From Gadus chalcogrammus (lineage: Eukaryota > Chordata > Actinopteri > Gadiformes > Gadidae), in the NCBI RefSeq assembly GCF_026213295.1, contig NC_079426.1:20009817-20073816 (forward strand): a DNA stretch of 64,000 nucleotides. The letters run 5' to 3'. Both the position numbers and the translations under genes were made by a program. Below are positions 1 to 11,026 of the stretch, piece after piece (the stretch's first letter is position 1; each line of letters begins with the position of its first letter). Under the pieces are notes generated by a model. That model saw nothing but the letters and a program-made list of their open reading frames with translations. It was not told where the DNA came from and searched no databases.

Positions 1-533
1 CAATCAACCAGCTGTCTCAGCTGGCCAAGTCTCAAAAGGAGGAGATAATGGCAAATGTCGGTTTGCAGCCCTTAAAGGAAGCCTTTGCATGTCTTGTGTG
101 TAAAGGTACGTGTAAGATATGTAACAGTAGGTCATTCTACAGTACAAAACATAGCCGCCTGCCACCCTCAAGCACTGCGCTGACCAGCTGTCACGGGTGT
201 TCATCGCCATCTTCAACATTCACTCTGCGATAAAACACACTTCTGATTGCTTAGTTAATTTCCTTCTATATTGCAACTAACAATTAAATGTTATTTTCTG
301 CATCAATTTATAATATATATTTTTTTAACCTTGCAGCTGTAATGGCAGATCCCATGTTCGCCACATGCTGTGAATCGATAATTGGATGTCGTACCTGTGT
401 GGAGCTGTGGTTAGTCACATCAGACCACTGCTTGAAATGCAGGGCAGGAGACTTTGAAAATAAAATACATGAAGTGAAGGGTCTCTCTGCTGCCTTGTCA
501 CTTTTCAAGGAGAGAGAAATTGATTTGATTTGA
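1..533 (+). CDS. RING-like zinc-finger protein, 3' end (2 exons seen)
   Basis: Two coding blocks join with good splice signals: exon <1-105 (donor GTACGT) and exon 337-533 (acceptor TTGCAG), phase-1 junction, stop TGA at 531-533. The joined reading gives a Cys-rich module with a CLVCK pair, then CC, GCRTC and CLKCR, spaced like a RING/U-box-type zinc finger. It is preceded by a Gln/Lys/Glu-rich helix (LSQLAKSQKEE) that could be a short coiled coil. The protein ends about 35 residues after the last Cys pair. The 5' part lies outside the window. The stop is 229 bases from the stop of the convergent integrase gene at 763, a tail-to-tail layout seen in two-gene DNA transposons. No frameshift or internal stop was found in the visible part. 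RING assignment is by Cys spacing only; an E3 ligase role is not demonstrated. Confidence 0.6.
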
Positions 534-762
534 TAGATAATTGTTTGTTATTGTTTGTTATGTTTACATTACTGGAACTACCTCAGTTTGTTTGTTGGAT
601 GTTATTATGGGTACATGACCAGAAAGATGTTGTTTGTTGTAATGTTTATATTGTGTGTGACCGTTTTAAAAAAAAAGAAAAGAAAAAAGACAACTTCCAC
701 TTTATCATTGTTGTAATAAAATGTTATTTTTGGTATACTGCTTCTTCATTGACCATTGCAGG

Positions 763-3716
763 TCACTGTGTAACAGGTCGCACATGTCTTGAGGTGATAT
801 CAATCAGAGACCTCACTGCATTTTTAAAAGGGCCATAGTTATGGTTAACCACATTTTGGAAGAGGGATAGCAAATCAAAGAGAGAACCAAACTCAGTTTC
901 AGTCCATTGTTGGGCTTCTTCAGAGGGGAAAGGATCACTTCCAAAAATGGATTCTCTTTTCAAGGCTGATCCCATTTCCTGCTGATACAGGTCAGCTGCA
1001 ACTGCACCGACTGGCAGAAGGTCCTCAGAAAGTTTTGCAGGACACCCTTCTTTAGCCAGTTCGTTTGGTATTCCCCTTCCTGCAAGACAGTAAAGTGAGT
1101 AGTGAGATTAAAGGGGTTACACTTGTGGGGAGGTAATCATTTTGCCAATGATGTTTTGACTTGTTATTTTAGTTGTCTTTCACAGCATATTGGAGTTGAC
1201 AATAATGACAGCTTCATTCAGATGGGGGTCATTCCTACAAAATTCACCCAATGTAAATGCCCTCAAATTAAAGATGAATGTCTGTGCTTTGAGCATGTAT
1301 TCATTTACATTCAACTCCAAACCTGTAGAAGTCATCTAAAAAAGCAAGAACATGGTCAACGTCCAAAAAACTTGATTCTAACTAATAACATGTTTTACTA
1401 ATTGAATCTGCCCCTCTACAGAAAGTACTGGATTTGCAGTGTTGCAATTTGAGCTACACATTTGTGAATCCATTTCAGATTGAACTCTACAATAGAACAT
1501 CAAAATTAATTTACACTGCTTTATTAGCAAGTTATGCCTGTAATACCGCCAGTAAAATGAAATTAATCATACCTGGGATCCTGTGTGCATTCCATGCCTG
1601 TACGACATTTGTGATGCCAATCCTAGCCAGCTGGCATGTCAGGTTTGACACACAATACCTGGATGTGTTGTCCTCCATGTCCAGTTCCTCCTGGTCCACC
1701 AGCTGTACCAGAGCTGTCTTCAAAGGGTAGTTGACTCGAGCATTCACCTCCGACCACATTCTCTCTATCACATGGTTCTGTGCAGGTTATAAGGATAGTG
1801 TCAGTCTGCCTGCCCTCATTAGAAATACGCCTCAATGGCAAGAAACCAGGATTAATTTTTAACAACACATTTATTTTACCCTTGTAGAAGGTGTCTGAAG
1901 GTAGGGCTGCCTTTGAGTATTGTGTCGATGTTCTGCCAGTTTTTCCTGGATGAATAAAGCCAGATAGAATTCTTTCCCACAGTCAACTCTGACCTGGTCC
2001 CATATTCCATAGGAAAGAACAGCAGGCCTGAAGATAAATCACCGACAAACGTAAAATATACATAAACAGCATCAGTCTCTTAGCCATGGCCAGCTAAAGT
2101 GACAATTACATTTTTTTGTCAAAATTGGAATGATATCAATAATAGTAAAACTGGAAAATTAACTAAGAAACTGGAAGAGGGAAAAAGTTTTTTGTTTTTT
2201 CCAAATTAATTATTTCCATATTACAAATCTAGGTTTTAACCTTTTTTAATGTACTTGTTCAAGTCTGGGTCCTCCTAAGGAGACAACTTTGGGTTCCACC
2301 TTACAAAGTCTGTGAAGTTAATTTACCGGTACACTTCCTCATAAATCACGATGTTGTTCTTTATTGGCATGGTGGAGTGACCGACCACCTTCTTGCTGAA
2401 ACCATCGATAGCCATAACATGAGTCACTCCAAACATAACAAGCTTCTCATTCTGATCTACATGCAGCTTGTGACCCATGTATTCTGCATTGTAGGGTATG
2501 GGGTTCAGATTCCGGGCACCCTAAAATATAAGAATTCCATTATAATAAAAACTCAATAATCTTTCATTCGTATGATTAGAATCTCAACACGTATGTTCTA
2601 TTGAAATGTAGAAAACACAATGCTATTTGACCTTACCTGCTGTCTTGCAATGTGGTAGGGTTGATGAATACTTCTCAACACATTGCCCACTCTGCCTTCA
2701 GAAGCTTTAACCCCTTTTGCGGATAGATATCCAGTCATCATTTTTCGACCAAAAGACGATCCAGTCTGGGGGGGTGGGGGTGTAGGTATGATGTTTAGCA
2801 TACATAATATATATACATATTATAAAACAATTGGGTTCTATCGAGTTATTAAGCCGTTTCTGATTGGACGAGAGACGTTCCATGAGTTGGAATATCCCAG
2901 GACATCCCAACTCGGACTTTCACAGCTAATAATAAATCACTCTGCGATGAAACATTCTAAAGCGCGCTGATGATAACTGTTAGTTCTTGTAATTCCAAAC
3001 CAAGACGTTGACTGGAACTATTTTTTGTTGCGGAGAAACAATGGTGAAATTAACATTTTTTAAATCAATAACTTCGTGTTGAAATGTTAATTGGTTGAAT
3101 ATAAAATTGTTTTATAAAAGCAATATAGTACTCGTGCGAGTGGGGTAGGTAAGGGATATTGTTACCTGCTGTTACCTACGGCCGAACACCACCAGTGGGA
3201 ATATCCCTTACCTACCCCACTCGCAGCCTACTATATTGCTTAAATATATATATTTAATTATAAATAGTAAATCATCTTAGTTTAAATTTAAGATTAAGAC
3301 GTGCATTTTTTAAAAATACAGAAATATTTCCTGTTGATTAACAACCAACGTGTTTATGAATTAAATCCAAAAATTGCATTAGCACCAGTCAGATGCCCGA
3401 CTTTGCATATAACTGTGGTCAGCTTTTTATGTAAGAGTAGCATTCCTTTGTATGCTTAACAAAAGCGGTAATCGTGAAAGGCGGATGATAAAAAAAAACC
3501 TACCTCGAGAATACCTTCAGCGACTTCAACTTCAAGTTGACTATCAGGGCAGAAGTCCCTGACAAGCCCCTGCTCAGCACACCACCTCCGCACATTCCTC
3601 TCGGAAAACCCCCGTGTAGTTCCAAACTGGGTGCATAACGCAGTGGCGATATCCCCACAGGACATTCCATTATTTCGGTGTTCTGAAATAAAACCTGCAT
3701 ATTCGTGCAATGCCAT
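763..3716 (-). CDS. Integrase-core (DDE) protein, intact, six exons
   Basis: Six exons assemble without a stop or frameshift: 3716-3504, 2765-2637, 2520-2327, 2027-1880, 1777-1573 and 1079-763, all with GT-AG introns and matching phases, giving about 401 residues. The frame is open upstream of 3716 but has no ATG, so I chose the ATG at 3714-3716. The N-terminus looks helical/HTH ([13 protein letters not shown]). Then comes GRKMMTGYL...[12 protein letters not shown], followed by the integrase fold: first Asp in [10 protein letters not shown], second Asp in VRVDCGKEF, Glu in NHVIERMW about 39 residues later. This matches the retroviral-integrase-like family common as uncharacterised multi-copy genes in fish. 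It would be expected to bind and join DNA in the nucleus. In the copies I remember, the second Asp is followed by His (DHGKEF); here it is Cys. Whether this is an active TE gene or a domesticated one cannot be told from one copy. Confidence 0.8.
3117..3243. repeat. Long inverted repeat (hairpin), about 43-bp arms
   Basis: The left arm (3117-3160) and right arm (3199-3243) are near-perfect reverse complements around a roughly 38-base loop. Both carry the block GTGGGGTAGGTAAGGGATAT. It lies just upstream of exon 2 of the integrase gene, inside its first intron. A small foldback or MITE relic is likely. Confidence 0.75.
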
Positions 3717-3741
3717 TTTGAGGTGCGTCTCAAGGATGTCT

Positions 3742-3821
3742 GGCTCCAAATTAAATACACCGCCAACTACTGATAGCTTGGCTCCAAATTAAATACACCG
3801 CGCGCCAACTACTGATAGCTT
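3742..3821. repeat. Tandem duplication, two units of about 40 bp
   Basis: The segment GGCTCCAAATTAAATACACC...CTACTGATAGCTT occurs twice back to back (3742-3779 and 3780-3821). The second unit has an extra CGCG. It lies immediately 5' of the integrase coding start, so it may fall in that gene's promoter or 5' UTR. Confidence 0.75.
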
Positions 3822-3849
3822 CCGGGTCACAACACAAAAATATTCGCAA

Positions 3850-4338
3850 AATTGAGAAAGAAGATTTCCACGCAGTATTTTAATTCCCGATGTCCATGTT
3901 TAAGCACATCAAAGAAAATCAGATAACTGGTCGTTTTACCGTTTTCCGTTTTCTATTATCAAAACAAAATTCGGAAAATGGGTCATTTTCGGATTTTTGT
4001 TTTCCTATCTCTATATGGTAATCGGGAAACAGCTCGTTTCCCGATTTTGGTTTTCTCATTTCAAAACGAAAATCCATTGGCCGCAAAGTACACGGACCCC
4101 CGCTGTTACCATGGAGACGTTTGCCACCGCTCCGCGGTAACAGCGGGCTCGACCAATCAGAGACGTCTCTCTGACACTACTCGTAGTACTCCTGGTATTA
4201 TTTCTTATGTTATTCTACCCGCACTACTGAATAAACCTCAGTATTAGTAGCAGTATAAGTATAAACCGAGTATTTAAAGTATAGTATAGTAGTATAAACC
4301 GAGTATTTAAAAAGACAACAAAGAACGAAGACGAGAAA
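3850..4338. other. Gene-free leader of the BED-type hAT fossil
   Basis: No coding signal was seen. The stretch holds repeated TTTCCGATTTT-like T-rich motifs, an 11-bp inverted repeat CCGCTGTTACC/GGTAACAGCGG (about 4100-4148), and a short duplicated TATAAACCGAGTATTTAAA motif at 4260-4310. It probably belongs to the 5' non-coding end of the following hAT fossil, but no terminal repeat was proven. Confidence 0.35.
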
Positions 4339-5871
4339 ATGGAGCTGAAAAGAAAAAAATACATTTGTAAATTCAATGAAGAATGGAAATCTGAGTTTGC
4401 TTTTCTCACTACAAGTTTTAAAGGTACTGGCCATGCCCTTTGTAAAGTTTCCTGGGTAGATTTTTCCGTGGAGCACGGCGGTCGGACAGATATAAAACAC
4501 CATGCCAATACAGACAAACACAAGAAGGCAGTAGCTGCTTCACAGTCTCAGCCAAGCATCGTTGGTTTGCTGGGGAAAGGGAGACCAGGCAATGTTGGTG
4601 GCAAAGAATAATATTCCTCTGAACTTTACTGACGAAATAAATAAGTCAGTAAGGGACATGTTTCCTGACTCGGATGTGGCAAAGAAGTATGCCTGTGGGA
4701 GGACCAAAGCCACACAGATAGTGAAAGGTAAGCCATTAACATACCCTTAGAAACATATAAACATTTATTTTTTCGTAATGAAAATGATAAAAACAATCCA
4801 TGTAAGGATAATGTTCCAAGCTTTCTATGGGATAGGCTAATTTCACAGCCCATTTGCAGTGATGGTAAGAGTTTGAAAAACTGTATTTTTACTTAACAGG
4901 TGCCATTGCCCCAGAACTAGACAATGAAGTCTCACGTCTGTGCCAAAACCCCTTTGGTCTACTGTGTGATGAGGGCACAACCAGGAGCGCTGAGAAGGAA
5001 TTTGTTATGTTGGCCAGAGTTTTTGACGAACAGACTGGAGAGGTAGTTACTAGGTTCCTGCACATGCCAGTGTGTAATATAGGCACTGCAGAGAACCTGT
5101 TCAGGCCCCTGGAAACAGTGCTAAGGTAAATAAATAAAAAATCCCTACTGTCCATATAAATGACAATACTCTTTAAAGGTTGACAACTGACTTGTAAGTT
5201 TGTGTTTTGATTTTTAGCGAGAGAAACATTGAATGGCAAAAAGTGGTGGCTTTCAATAGTGACAACGCCAGTGTCATGAAGGGGAGGCACAACTCTGTGG
5301 CCAGCAGGATTAAGGCAGTTCAACCAGGCCTTATCGACGTTGGCTGTATATGTCATCTGGTGCAGCTGGCAACAGTTGAAGCTCTCCGCCAGCCAATTGA
5401 AGAGGTCCTGAGCAGCATATATGCTCATTTTGACATCAGGTAAGAAAATCCATATCTACTAATGAGGGTGTTGTGTTGTCTCTGTGGTACAGGTAGACCG
5501 ATATTGGATGTAATTTTGGTCTCCTTAGATAAGACTTTTTAACCATTCTCCTATTTTTTCCTTTATTTGACCTCAACTTTAGTGCCAAACGATGTGAAAT
5601 ATATAAAGAGTTTGTGGAGTTCACAGACTCAGAAAATTTGAAGCTGCTAAGGTACTGTGCAACAAGGTGGCTCAGCCTGCTGACCTGCATCAAGCGAGTC
5701 CTGAATCAGTGGAATGCGCTGCAAGCGTATTTCGAGAGTCATGAGGAAGTGGAAAAGCCTGGCAAGGTTAAGATGCTGGCAGGGCATTTAGCCAGCAAGA
5801 AGACCAAGTTCTTCTTCCTTTTCCTCTCCCAAGCGTTGAAACCACTGGCTGATTTCAATGTTGCATTTCAG
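4339..5871 (+). pseudogene. BED zinc-finger hAT transposase, 5' half, frameshifted
   Basis: Exons read as 4339-4727 (broken), 4900-5125, 5218-5439 and 5583-5871, with donors GTAAGC, GTAAAT, GTAAGA and GTGAGT. The N-terminus is a BED-like finger whose Cys pair reads CKVSW, so one zinc ligand is Ser. Its two His remain (HHANTDKH). Later hAT-typical motifs follow: MFPDSDVAKKYACGRTK, LLCDEGTTR, VTRFLHMPVCNIGTAE, AFNSDNASVMKG (second acidic block), GCICHL and YCATRWLSL. A frame change near 4595-4610 with local sequence loss separates the finger from the rest. No convincing exon follows 5871, so the C-terminal catalytic Glu and dimerisation region are missing. It resembles the large ZBED/SCAND3-like hAT group of fish. 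A non-functional fossil. Confidence 0.8.
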
Positions 5872-6725
5872 GTGAGTCTCATAAGAATTGATTATTCAGT
5901 TAATCACCAACTATTTTGATAACCAATGCATTGGTATAAGTAATGGAAATGGAAATGGTTTCTATACTCCTGAGTGTAAACTGAATATATTTGGTTTGTG
6001 AGCAGTGCAAGTCATTTGGGGCTTTGGGAAACACTGATGCATGTTTTGACATTGATATTTGACCTAATTGTAGGCAGCTCTAATCATGAGATACGTGTTG
6101 ACTCTTATCACCAGTTAATCTACATATTGCTAGTAAGAATTGTAGATAACTTAAAGGATGTGATATTCAGAATCATGTTATTAACTCCACCCTCTGCTCA
6201 CTCCTGTCCTGCAAACTAAATTTTCCAGGACAGGCCCACACCTACGTTCCCTCAAGGAAGGTGTTACAGGCTGCAAAGCATTGCACTTTCAACTACAATA
6301 AGCATTGACCTACATGTAGCAGTTTACATGATGTAGTACTTTGTAGTTTTGTTTAGGGTTAGGGAAATTAAATCTATTGATATGTAATAATATGAAATGT
6401 AATAATATGCAATAATAATATGAAATGAAATGTAATGACATGAAATGTAAATTAAATGAAAGTATTCAACATAAATTTGAGGTTTCAATTTACTTATTTT
6501 TTAGTTTGTTTTATTATTTTAAAGTCACCAGAATGCGGGAAACAATGTCTTTAAAGCTGGAAATTTCCTGGGGGAGGACCCCCAGACCCCGCGCTTTAGT
6601 TTGGGAATTCTCCCTATTTTCGAAGTCTCAAGGTTGGCAAGTATGGTTATACCTGAAAACTTTGCCATTTTGTTTAATTTGTAACTGAAACTTTGTAATT
6701 GAAACTGAACAGAGAATACATTTCT
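5872..6725. other. No gene seen; AT-rich intergenic or TE 3' region
   Basis: There is no exon with recognisable protein similarity. Around 6385-6470 there is a low-complexity run of ATGAAATGTAAT-like units. At 6530-6640 a conserved-looking block with CTGGGGGAGGACCCCCAGACC (a short palindrome) resembles non-coding tails of fish DNA transposons, but I cannot assign it. Confidence 0.3.
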
Positions 6726-7052
6726 CTTAAAGGAGCCTTTCACCGGTGGAGGCATGAATATGTATTGAAATTGGGTCCTATATGTAGTCGAATAAGAAAA
6801 TAAAATTCTAATTTGGTGCAGTCTTCACCGAGAAAAGGCAGAAAGTGACTTTTTGGCGCTTGTGGATTGAAGACAACAACTCCCACCATGCACCACGATG
6901 CACAGCTTCGCTGGCCACTCCCGCTGATCTAGATCTCCGCCTATCGGACACCTCGCTGTTCCATCTACCAAGCTGATACCGCAAGACTGCTTGAAAATCA
7001 TTTCACACAACATTTCGTTTGTGGGGTATTAGTTGGTGAACTCAGTGAATTA

Positions 7053-8077
7053 CCGTATTTTCCTCACTATAAGGCACACCTCGAAAGACTATAAGGCGGA
7101 CTAGTCATTTTGAAACCGCATCGAGCTGTAGAAACGCTGTAGTAAATATTCAAGGCGCTGGTTCTCCACAGAAAAAAGTGGAGCGCATCAAGCCTGCGCG
7201 CTGTATACAAACATTCAGTCACGAGGAGATTCAACCTTTTAAATTGAGCAGAAATACTTAATGTACAGTTAGTAATTACATTTATCAAGGGGCTTTATTT
7301 AAAGCTACAAAAAGAATACGAATAAAATAATAAATAAAAAATTCAATGCAACTCTGACGTCCCCCAGCTGGTGGGGAGCCACTGCCATCAAGCGTTTCAG
7401 ACGTCCACACGAATCCTAACACGAAACCGCATAGGTCCGGATATATTTGAAACCACCTCCGAGGGCTCATGCCTGTGCTGATATAACAGTCTCAACTGTG
7501 GTCCAAGCATTCACGAAGGCAGGAATAATCACTGAACTGCCAGGCAACAGCAGCGACACTGACTCGGATAATGACGAGAGGGAGCCGGGCATGTTGGATG
7601 CCGTACTCGCCCAACTGTTCAATTCGGACACTGAAGAAGAAGAATTCGAGGGATTCGTGGACGGGGAATGAACTGAGAAAGTGAGCTTTACGTGTTATAC
7701 GTAACTGAACAATGTGGAGTTATGCACTAACGTTTGAATTAGCGGTATCAGACTGTGTTTCTTTTACGTGTTTACAACTGAACAAGGCTGGGAGATATTG
7801 TTAATATGCACATTAACGTTTGAACATCGTTACCATGGGAGTGAACGGAGTTGTCAGAACGCTTAATAAAGTTTGACTGTTTTGTTGACATTCCCTTTAG
7901 CACAGCTCCATTTAGTCAATGCATAACGCAACCCCAGTCAAACGTTTGACTGCAGTATCTTCTGTTCTATGCGCCTTATAATCCGGTGCGCCCTATATAT
8001 GAAAACAGTTCTAAAATAGGCCATTCATTGAAGGTGCGCCTTATAATCCGGTGCGCCTTATAGTGCGGAAAATACGG
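7053..8077 (+). mobile_element. pogo/Tigger-type non-autonomous element with TA target duplication
   Basis: Terminal inverted repeats are visible: the left end starts CCGTATTTTCCTCACTATAA and the reverse complement of the right end starts CCGTATTTTCCGCACTATAA. They extend about 30 bp into GGCGCACC. Each end is flanked by TA (7051-7052 and 8078-8079), the Tc1/mariner/pogo target-site hallmark. The right end also carries sub-terminal repeats of GTGCGCCTTATAATCCGG. Inside is a remnant of a transposase C-terminus (7447-7671). At 1,025 bp it is a deletion derivative of a longer autonomous element, mobilised if at all by a transposase encoded elsewhere. Confidence 0.8.
7447..7671 (+). pseudogene. 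pogo-like transposase C-terminal fragment
   Basis: An open frame reads TVVQAFTKAGIITELPG, then an acidic tail DSDNDEREPGML...LFNSDTEEEEFEGF and a stop. This is the usual C-terminal tail of pogo-type DDE transposases in fish: the end of the catalytic domain followed by an acidic region. All catalytic Asp residues are missing because of an internal deletion. The upstream bases to 7440 still resemble coding sequence, but the frame is not maintained. It sits wholly inside the TA-flanked element 7053-8077. Confidence 0.65.
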
Positions 8078-8492
8078 TAGTCCTCATTTGTATTTCTTTC
8101 GAAATGGTGAACTTTTGCATGGCGCCATCTCCTATGTCAGATCCAGTACCCTCCGCCATTGTACTTACCAGTTTTATCAACAGCCTCTAGCTTAGCTTCA
8201 GACGCTGTGGATGTTAGTTTCTGCTGGTGAAGTCCCAACCACTGGCACTGCTCTAATAGGTCTGTAGTGTCAGTGGGTCCCACCCCCTAGAGGGGGGTGG
8301 GACTAGTGGTTGTAGTCTTACGAGAATCATCCCCTCTTACACTTCCTATTTTCTTGTATGCAAAAATCGTCATATTGCGTCATTGTAAACAGGAAGTGTT
8401 GGAGATTGATACGAATCTCTCCAGTCTCTCCAGAAAATAAGGGAATGTGCTCGACCATTCAAAAATATGAGTGGGTTTCTAACGATACAAAG

Positions 8493-8992
8493 CTTAAAGG
8501 GATACTTCATCCATTTAGAACCGGCGTTCTATCATTATAAAATCGCGATTGTAATATAAATAAATATATAAATAAATATCAGTCTAAACCAGTCTCCCCT
8601 TGGCCCATTTTTTCTCATCTAATTTTCTCCCGAAATGACGCGTTTGACGTCATTTCGGGAGAAACCTCTTGTCCCGCTAGAAGGGCAGAGGACTACAACA
8701 CACTTTTGGTGGCAAATTTTTCCACCAATAAGGAATGAGAGGGGGCGGGAGCTCGCGTACTGAGGGGGAATGAGGGGGACGGGAGACCGACAGGTGGGCG
8801 GGGCATCGAGCGCAATGCACTGTGGTAGTTGGAGGTTTTCTTACTTTGAGCCAGAGAGACCATGAAAACACTCTTTCTGCCTTTTTTCAGGTTTCAATTT
8901 TCCGGTTTCAATTTTTTCTTCACATTCATAATACATTGAATTATTTAATTCATAAAACCTTCATATTCCCACCGGTGAAGTATCTCTTTAAG
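8493..8992. mobile_element. MITE of about 500 bp with CTTAAAGGGATACTTCA termini
   Basis: The left end is CTTAAAGGGATACTTCATCC. The reverse complement of the right end is CTTAAAGAGATACTTCACCGG. The interior has no coding capacity but holds a perfect-looking palindrome, TCTCCCGAAATGACG...CGTCATTTCGGGAGA (about 8628-8664). A related terminus (AAAGGAGCCTTTCACCGGTGG) at about 6730 suggests a second, older copy into which the pogo element jumped. No target duplication was proven. Confidence 0.6.
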
Positions 8993-9463
8993 TGAAATGG
9001 GTGAAGTTGCCCTTTAAGCGTGCATTTGTGTATGTGGATTTGCTTTGGTAATAGCAGTAGGGAATAATGGGTTCAGTCAACAAAGAAGTCTTTAAGTCTT
9101 TAACATTTTGTACTAAGTTGAGCTAAAAACTGTTAGTAAAGACAGTGTTTTTGTAGTTGGGGCCATCACATTACTGTTACATGGTTCCCGCGGGTCCTTA
9201 AAAAGTCTTACTTTTTTTTGTGTGAAATTAAGGCCATAAATTGTCTTAAATTTACAGTAAATTTGCTCTAGGTATTACATTTTGCAGAGGGTTTTTTAAG
9301 ACTATAGGGGAAATTGTCGCAAACAACAAATCAATTTTTTTTTTTATAACGGGGGTTTTACATTACGTTAACGTTGATATCAGTCATCAGTAGGCTAACT
9401 GGCTGGCACTACTTTTAGCTAGTGATGGTTGACATCATTAGGCCAACTTGCGCTACTTTCAGG

Positions 9464-10145
9464 ATGGAAGGTGCAAATTCAATGAGAAATGGTTTGAGGA
9501 GGATAAGTTTCGGGGATGGTTGGATAAGCAGGTGACTACGAGGCAAGGTGTCGTTTATGCCGAAAGTCATTCATACTAGGGACCATGGGAGCAAAAGCTC
9601 TTGAGTCCCACATGAGGTCGCAGAAACATATCCGATACTCCGCAGCAGCTAGCGGGACTACACCGATGCCCGTATTATTTGAAAGAAGTGGACCGAAAAG
9701 TTCAGCATCTGTGGCTAGTACTTCACATCAGACGGCGTTAACCAGCTTTGTGTCGCCACCAGAAACCCAGAAGGCGGAGGTATTGTGGGTTCTCCACACG
9801 TCGAGCAGACATAATTCCTTCAAATCGAACGAGGACATTAGTAGCGTCTTGGCTGCTATGTTCCCAGATTCTGAGTTTGCGAAGTCGTTCACCTGTGGTG
9901 AAAACAAAACGGCCTATCTTGCCAAATACGGCATCGCATCTTTCATAAAAAGAGAGCTGGCACGCAGCGTAAACGATAAACAGTACGTCCTCATGTTCAA
10001 CGAGAGTATGAACAAAAACAATAAAAGCAAACAGATGGATATCCATGTGAGGTACTGGATCACGGACGACAACGACAGCCATGTCATATCGCGGTACTAT
10101 GGATCACAATTCATGCTGGATCATTGTAAGTATTCCAAACAGTAA
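9464..10145 (+). pseudogene. BED zinc-finger hAT transposase, N-terminal part, frameshifted
   Basis: The frame containing GRCKFNEKWFEEDKFRGWL (from about 9470) shifts near 9533 into the frame carrying the finger CRLCRKSF...GAKALESHMRSQKH, which then stays open from 9585 to a stop at 10145. BED zinc ligands C-x2-C and H-x5-H are present. Downstream it carries AEVLWVLHTS, MFPDSEFAKSFTCGENKTAYL, YGIASFIKREL, FNESMNK and QMDIHVRYW. The start codon context has probably lost a base relative to the MG(K/R)CKF start seen at 61773. The gene ends where an exon boundary would be expected (LDHCK then GTAAGT), and no following exons were found. It is the same family as the copy at 61.8 kb, with different lesions. 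Confidence 0.75.
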
Positions 10146-10277
10146 ATTAATTAAATTGTGTGTGTGTTAGGGCTTTCACTTTTGCCCAAAAATCATATTC
10201 GAAGTTTGTTTGTTTATTATTCGAATATGTTCAAATATTTATTAATAATATTTTTACCATTAAATTCATTCAGTAAG

Positions 10278-10440
10278 ACCTGGATTGGGCTTTGCGGGGT
10301 TTGTTTACCGGCGTTGCTATGGTTACCGGTCCTGCGTGTTCCAACGGTTTATTAGGTATCTAATAAATCGCTGTCTAATCAATACTTCATTCACTGCCTC
10401 TTCCGTGGTCATTACAATATTATAAATAGACTGCGTCGGG
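10278..10440. repeat. Dispersed repeat shared with 37800-37965
   Basis: About 160 bases, including GTTTACCGGCGTTGCTAT and CTAATAAATCGCTGTCTAATC, recur with few differences inside the hAT MITE at 37.2-38.1 kb. The function and element type are unknown. It is probably a piece of the same non-autonomous family. Confidence 0.7.
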
Positions 10441-10561
10441 TTCTCCAACGTCTCTCCCTCTTGGCCTGCCCATAACAGGTTCTAATATTAAGGGCTGCCT
10501 AATATTCCTTTGAATTTGGATTTATTTTTTGATATTCGAATAACGAAGTTCGGAGTCAAAG

Positions 10562-10565
<4 letters not shown>

Positions 10566-10640
<75 letters not shown>
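10566..10640. repeat. (TG)n microsatellite
   Basis: An uninterrupted TG dinucleotide array of about 75 bases. The apparent Cys-Val and Thr-His frames across it are artefacts. Confidence 0.95.
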
Positions 10641-10642
<2 letters not shown>

Positions 10643-10647
10643 ATCAC

Positions 10648-10870
10648 TGTCAGCCACGTTTACATGGACACATCTGATCCGCATAGATGTGGAAGAACAG
10701 CTCAATCGGAATAGAAAAGGATCATATATACGCCTCAATCGGAATACAATTATCTGTTCGGAATATAATTCTATTCGGCTATAGAAGAGGTGGTGTAGTC
10801 CGCTATAATCGACATGTATAAACTTATCCGATTATTTTGGTGTTTAACTTAGAGCAGCTGCAGTAGTTCG
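10648..10870. repeat. Copy of the TAGCCGCGTTTACATGG element left end
   Basis: From GTCAGCCACGTTTACATGGACACATCTGATCC to about 10870 this aligns to 21861-22080. The shared blocks include CAATTATCTGTTCGG, GAAGAGGTGGTGTAGTCCG and TTTAACTTAGAGCAGC. Only the left part is present; no right terminus follows. Confidence 0.65.
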
Positions 10871-11026
10871 CAAAAAAAAAAAAACTTCTACTAGTACCAC
10901 TACACTCAAAATTAGGTTGATGTGTCTTATAAGGGACTCAATAAATTCCCTTTTCTATCAAATAATTTTTCTAACATTTTTTGGGTCTTAATTTATGTAT
11001 GTGTTGGTCTTAAAAGGTCTTAAAAT

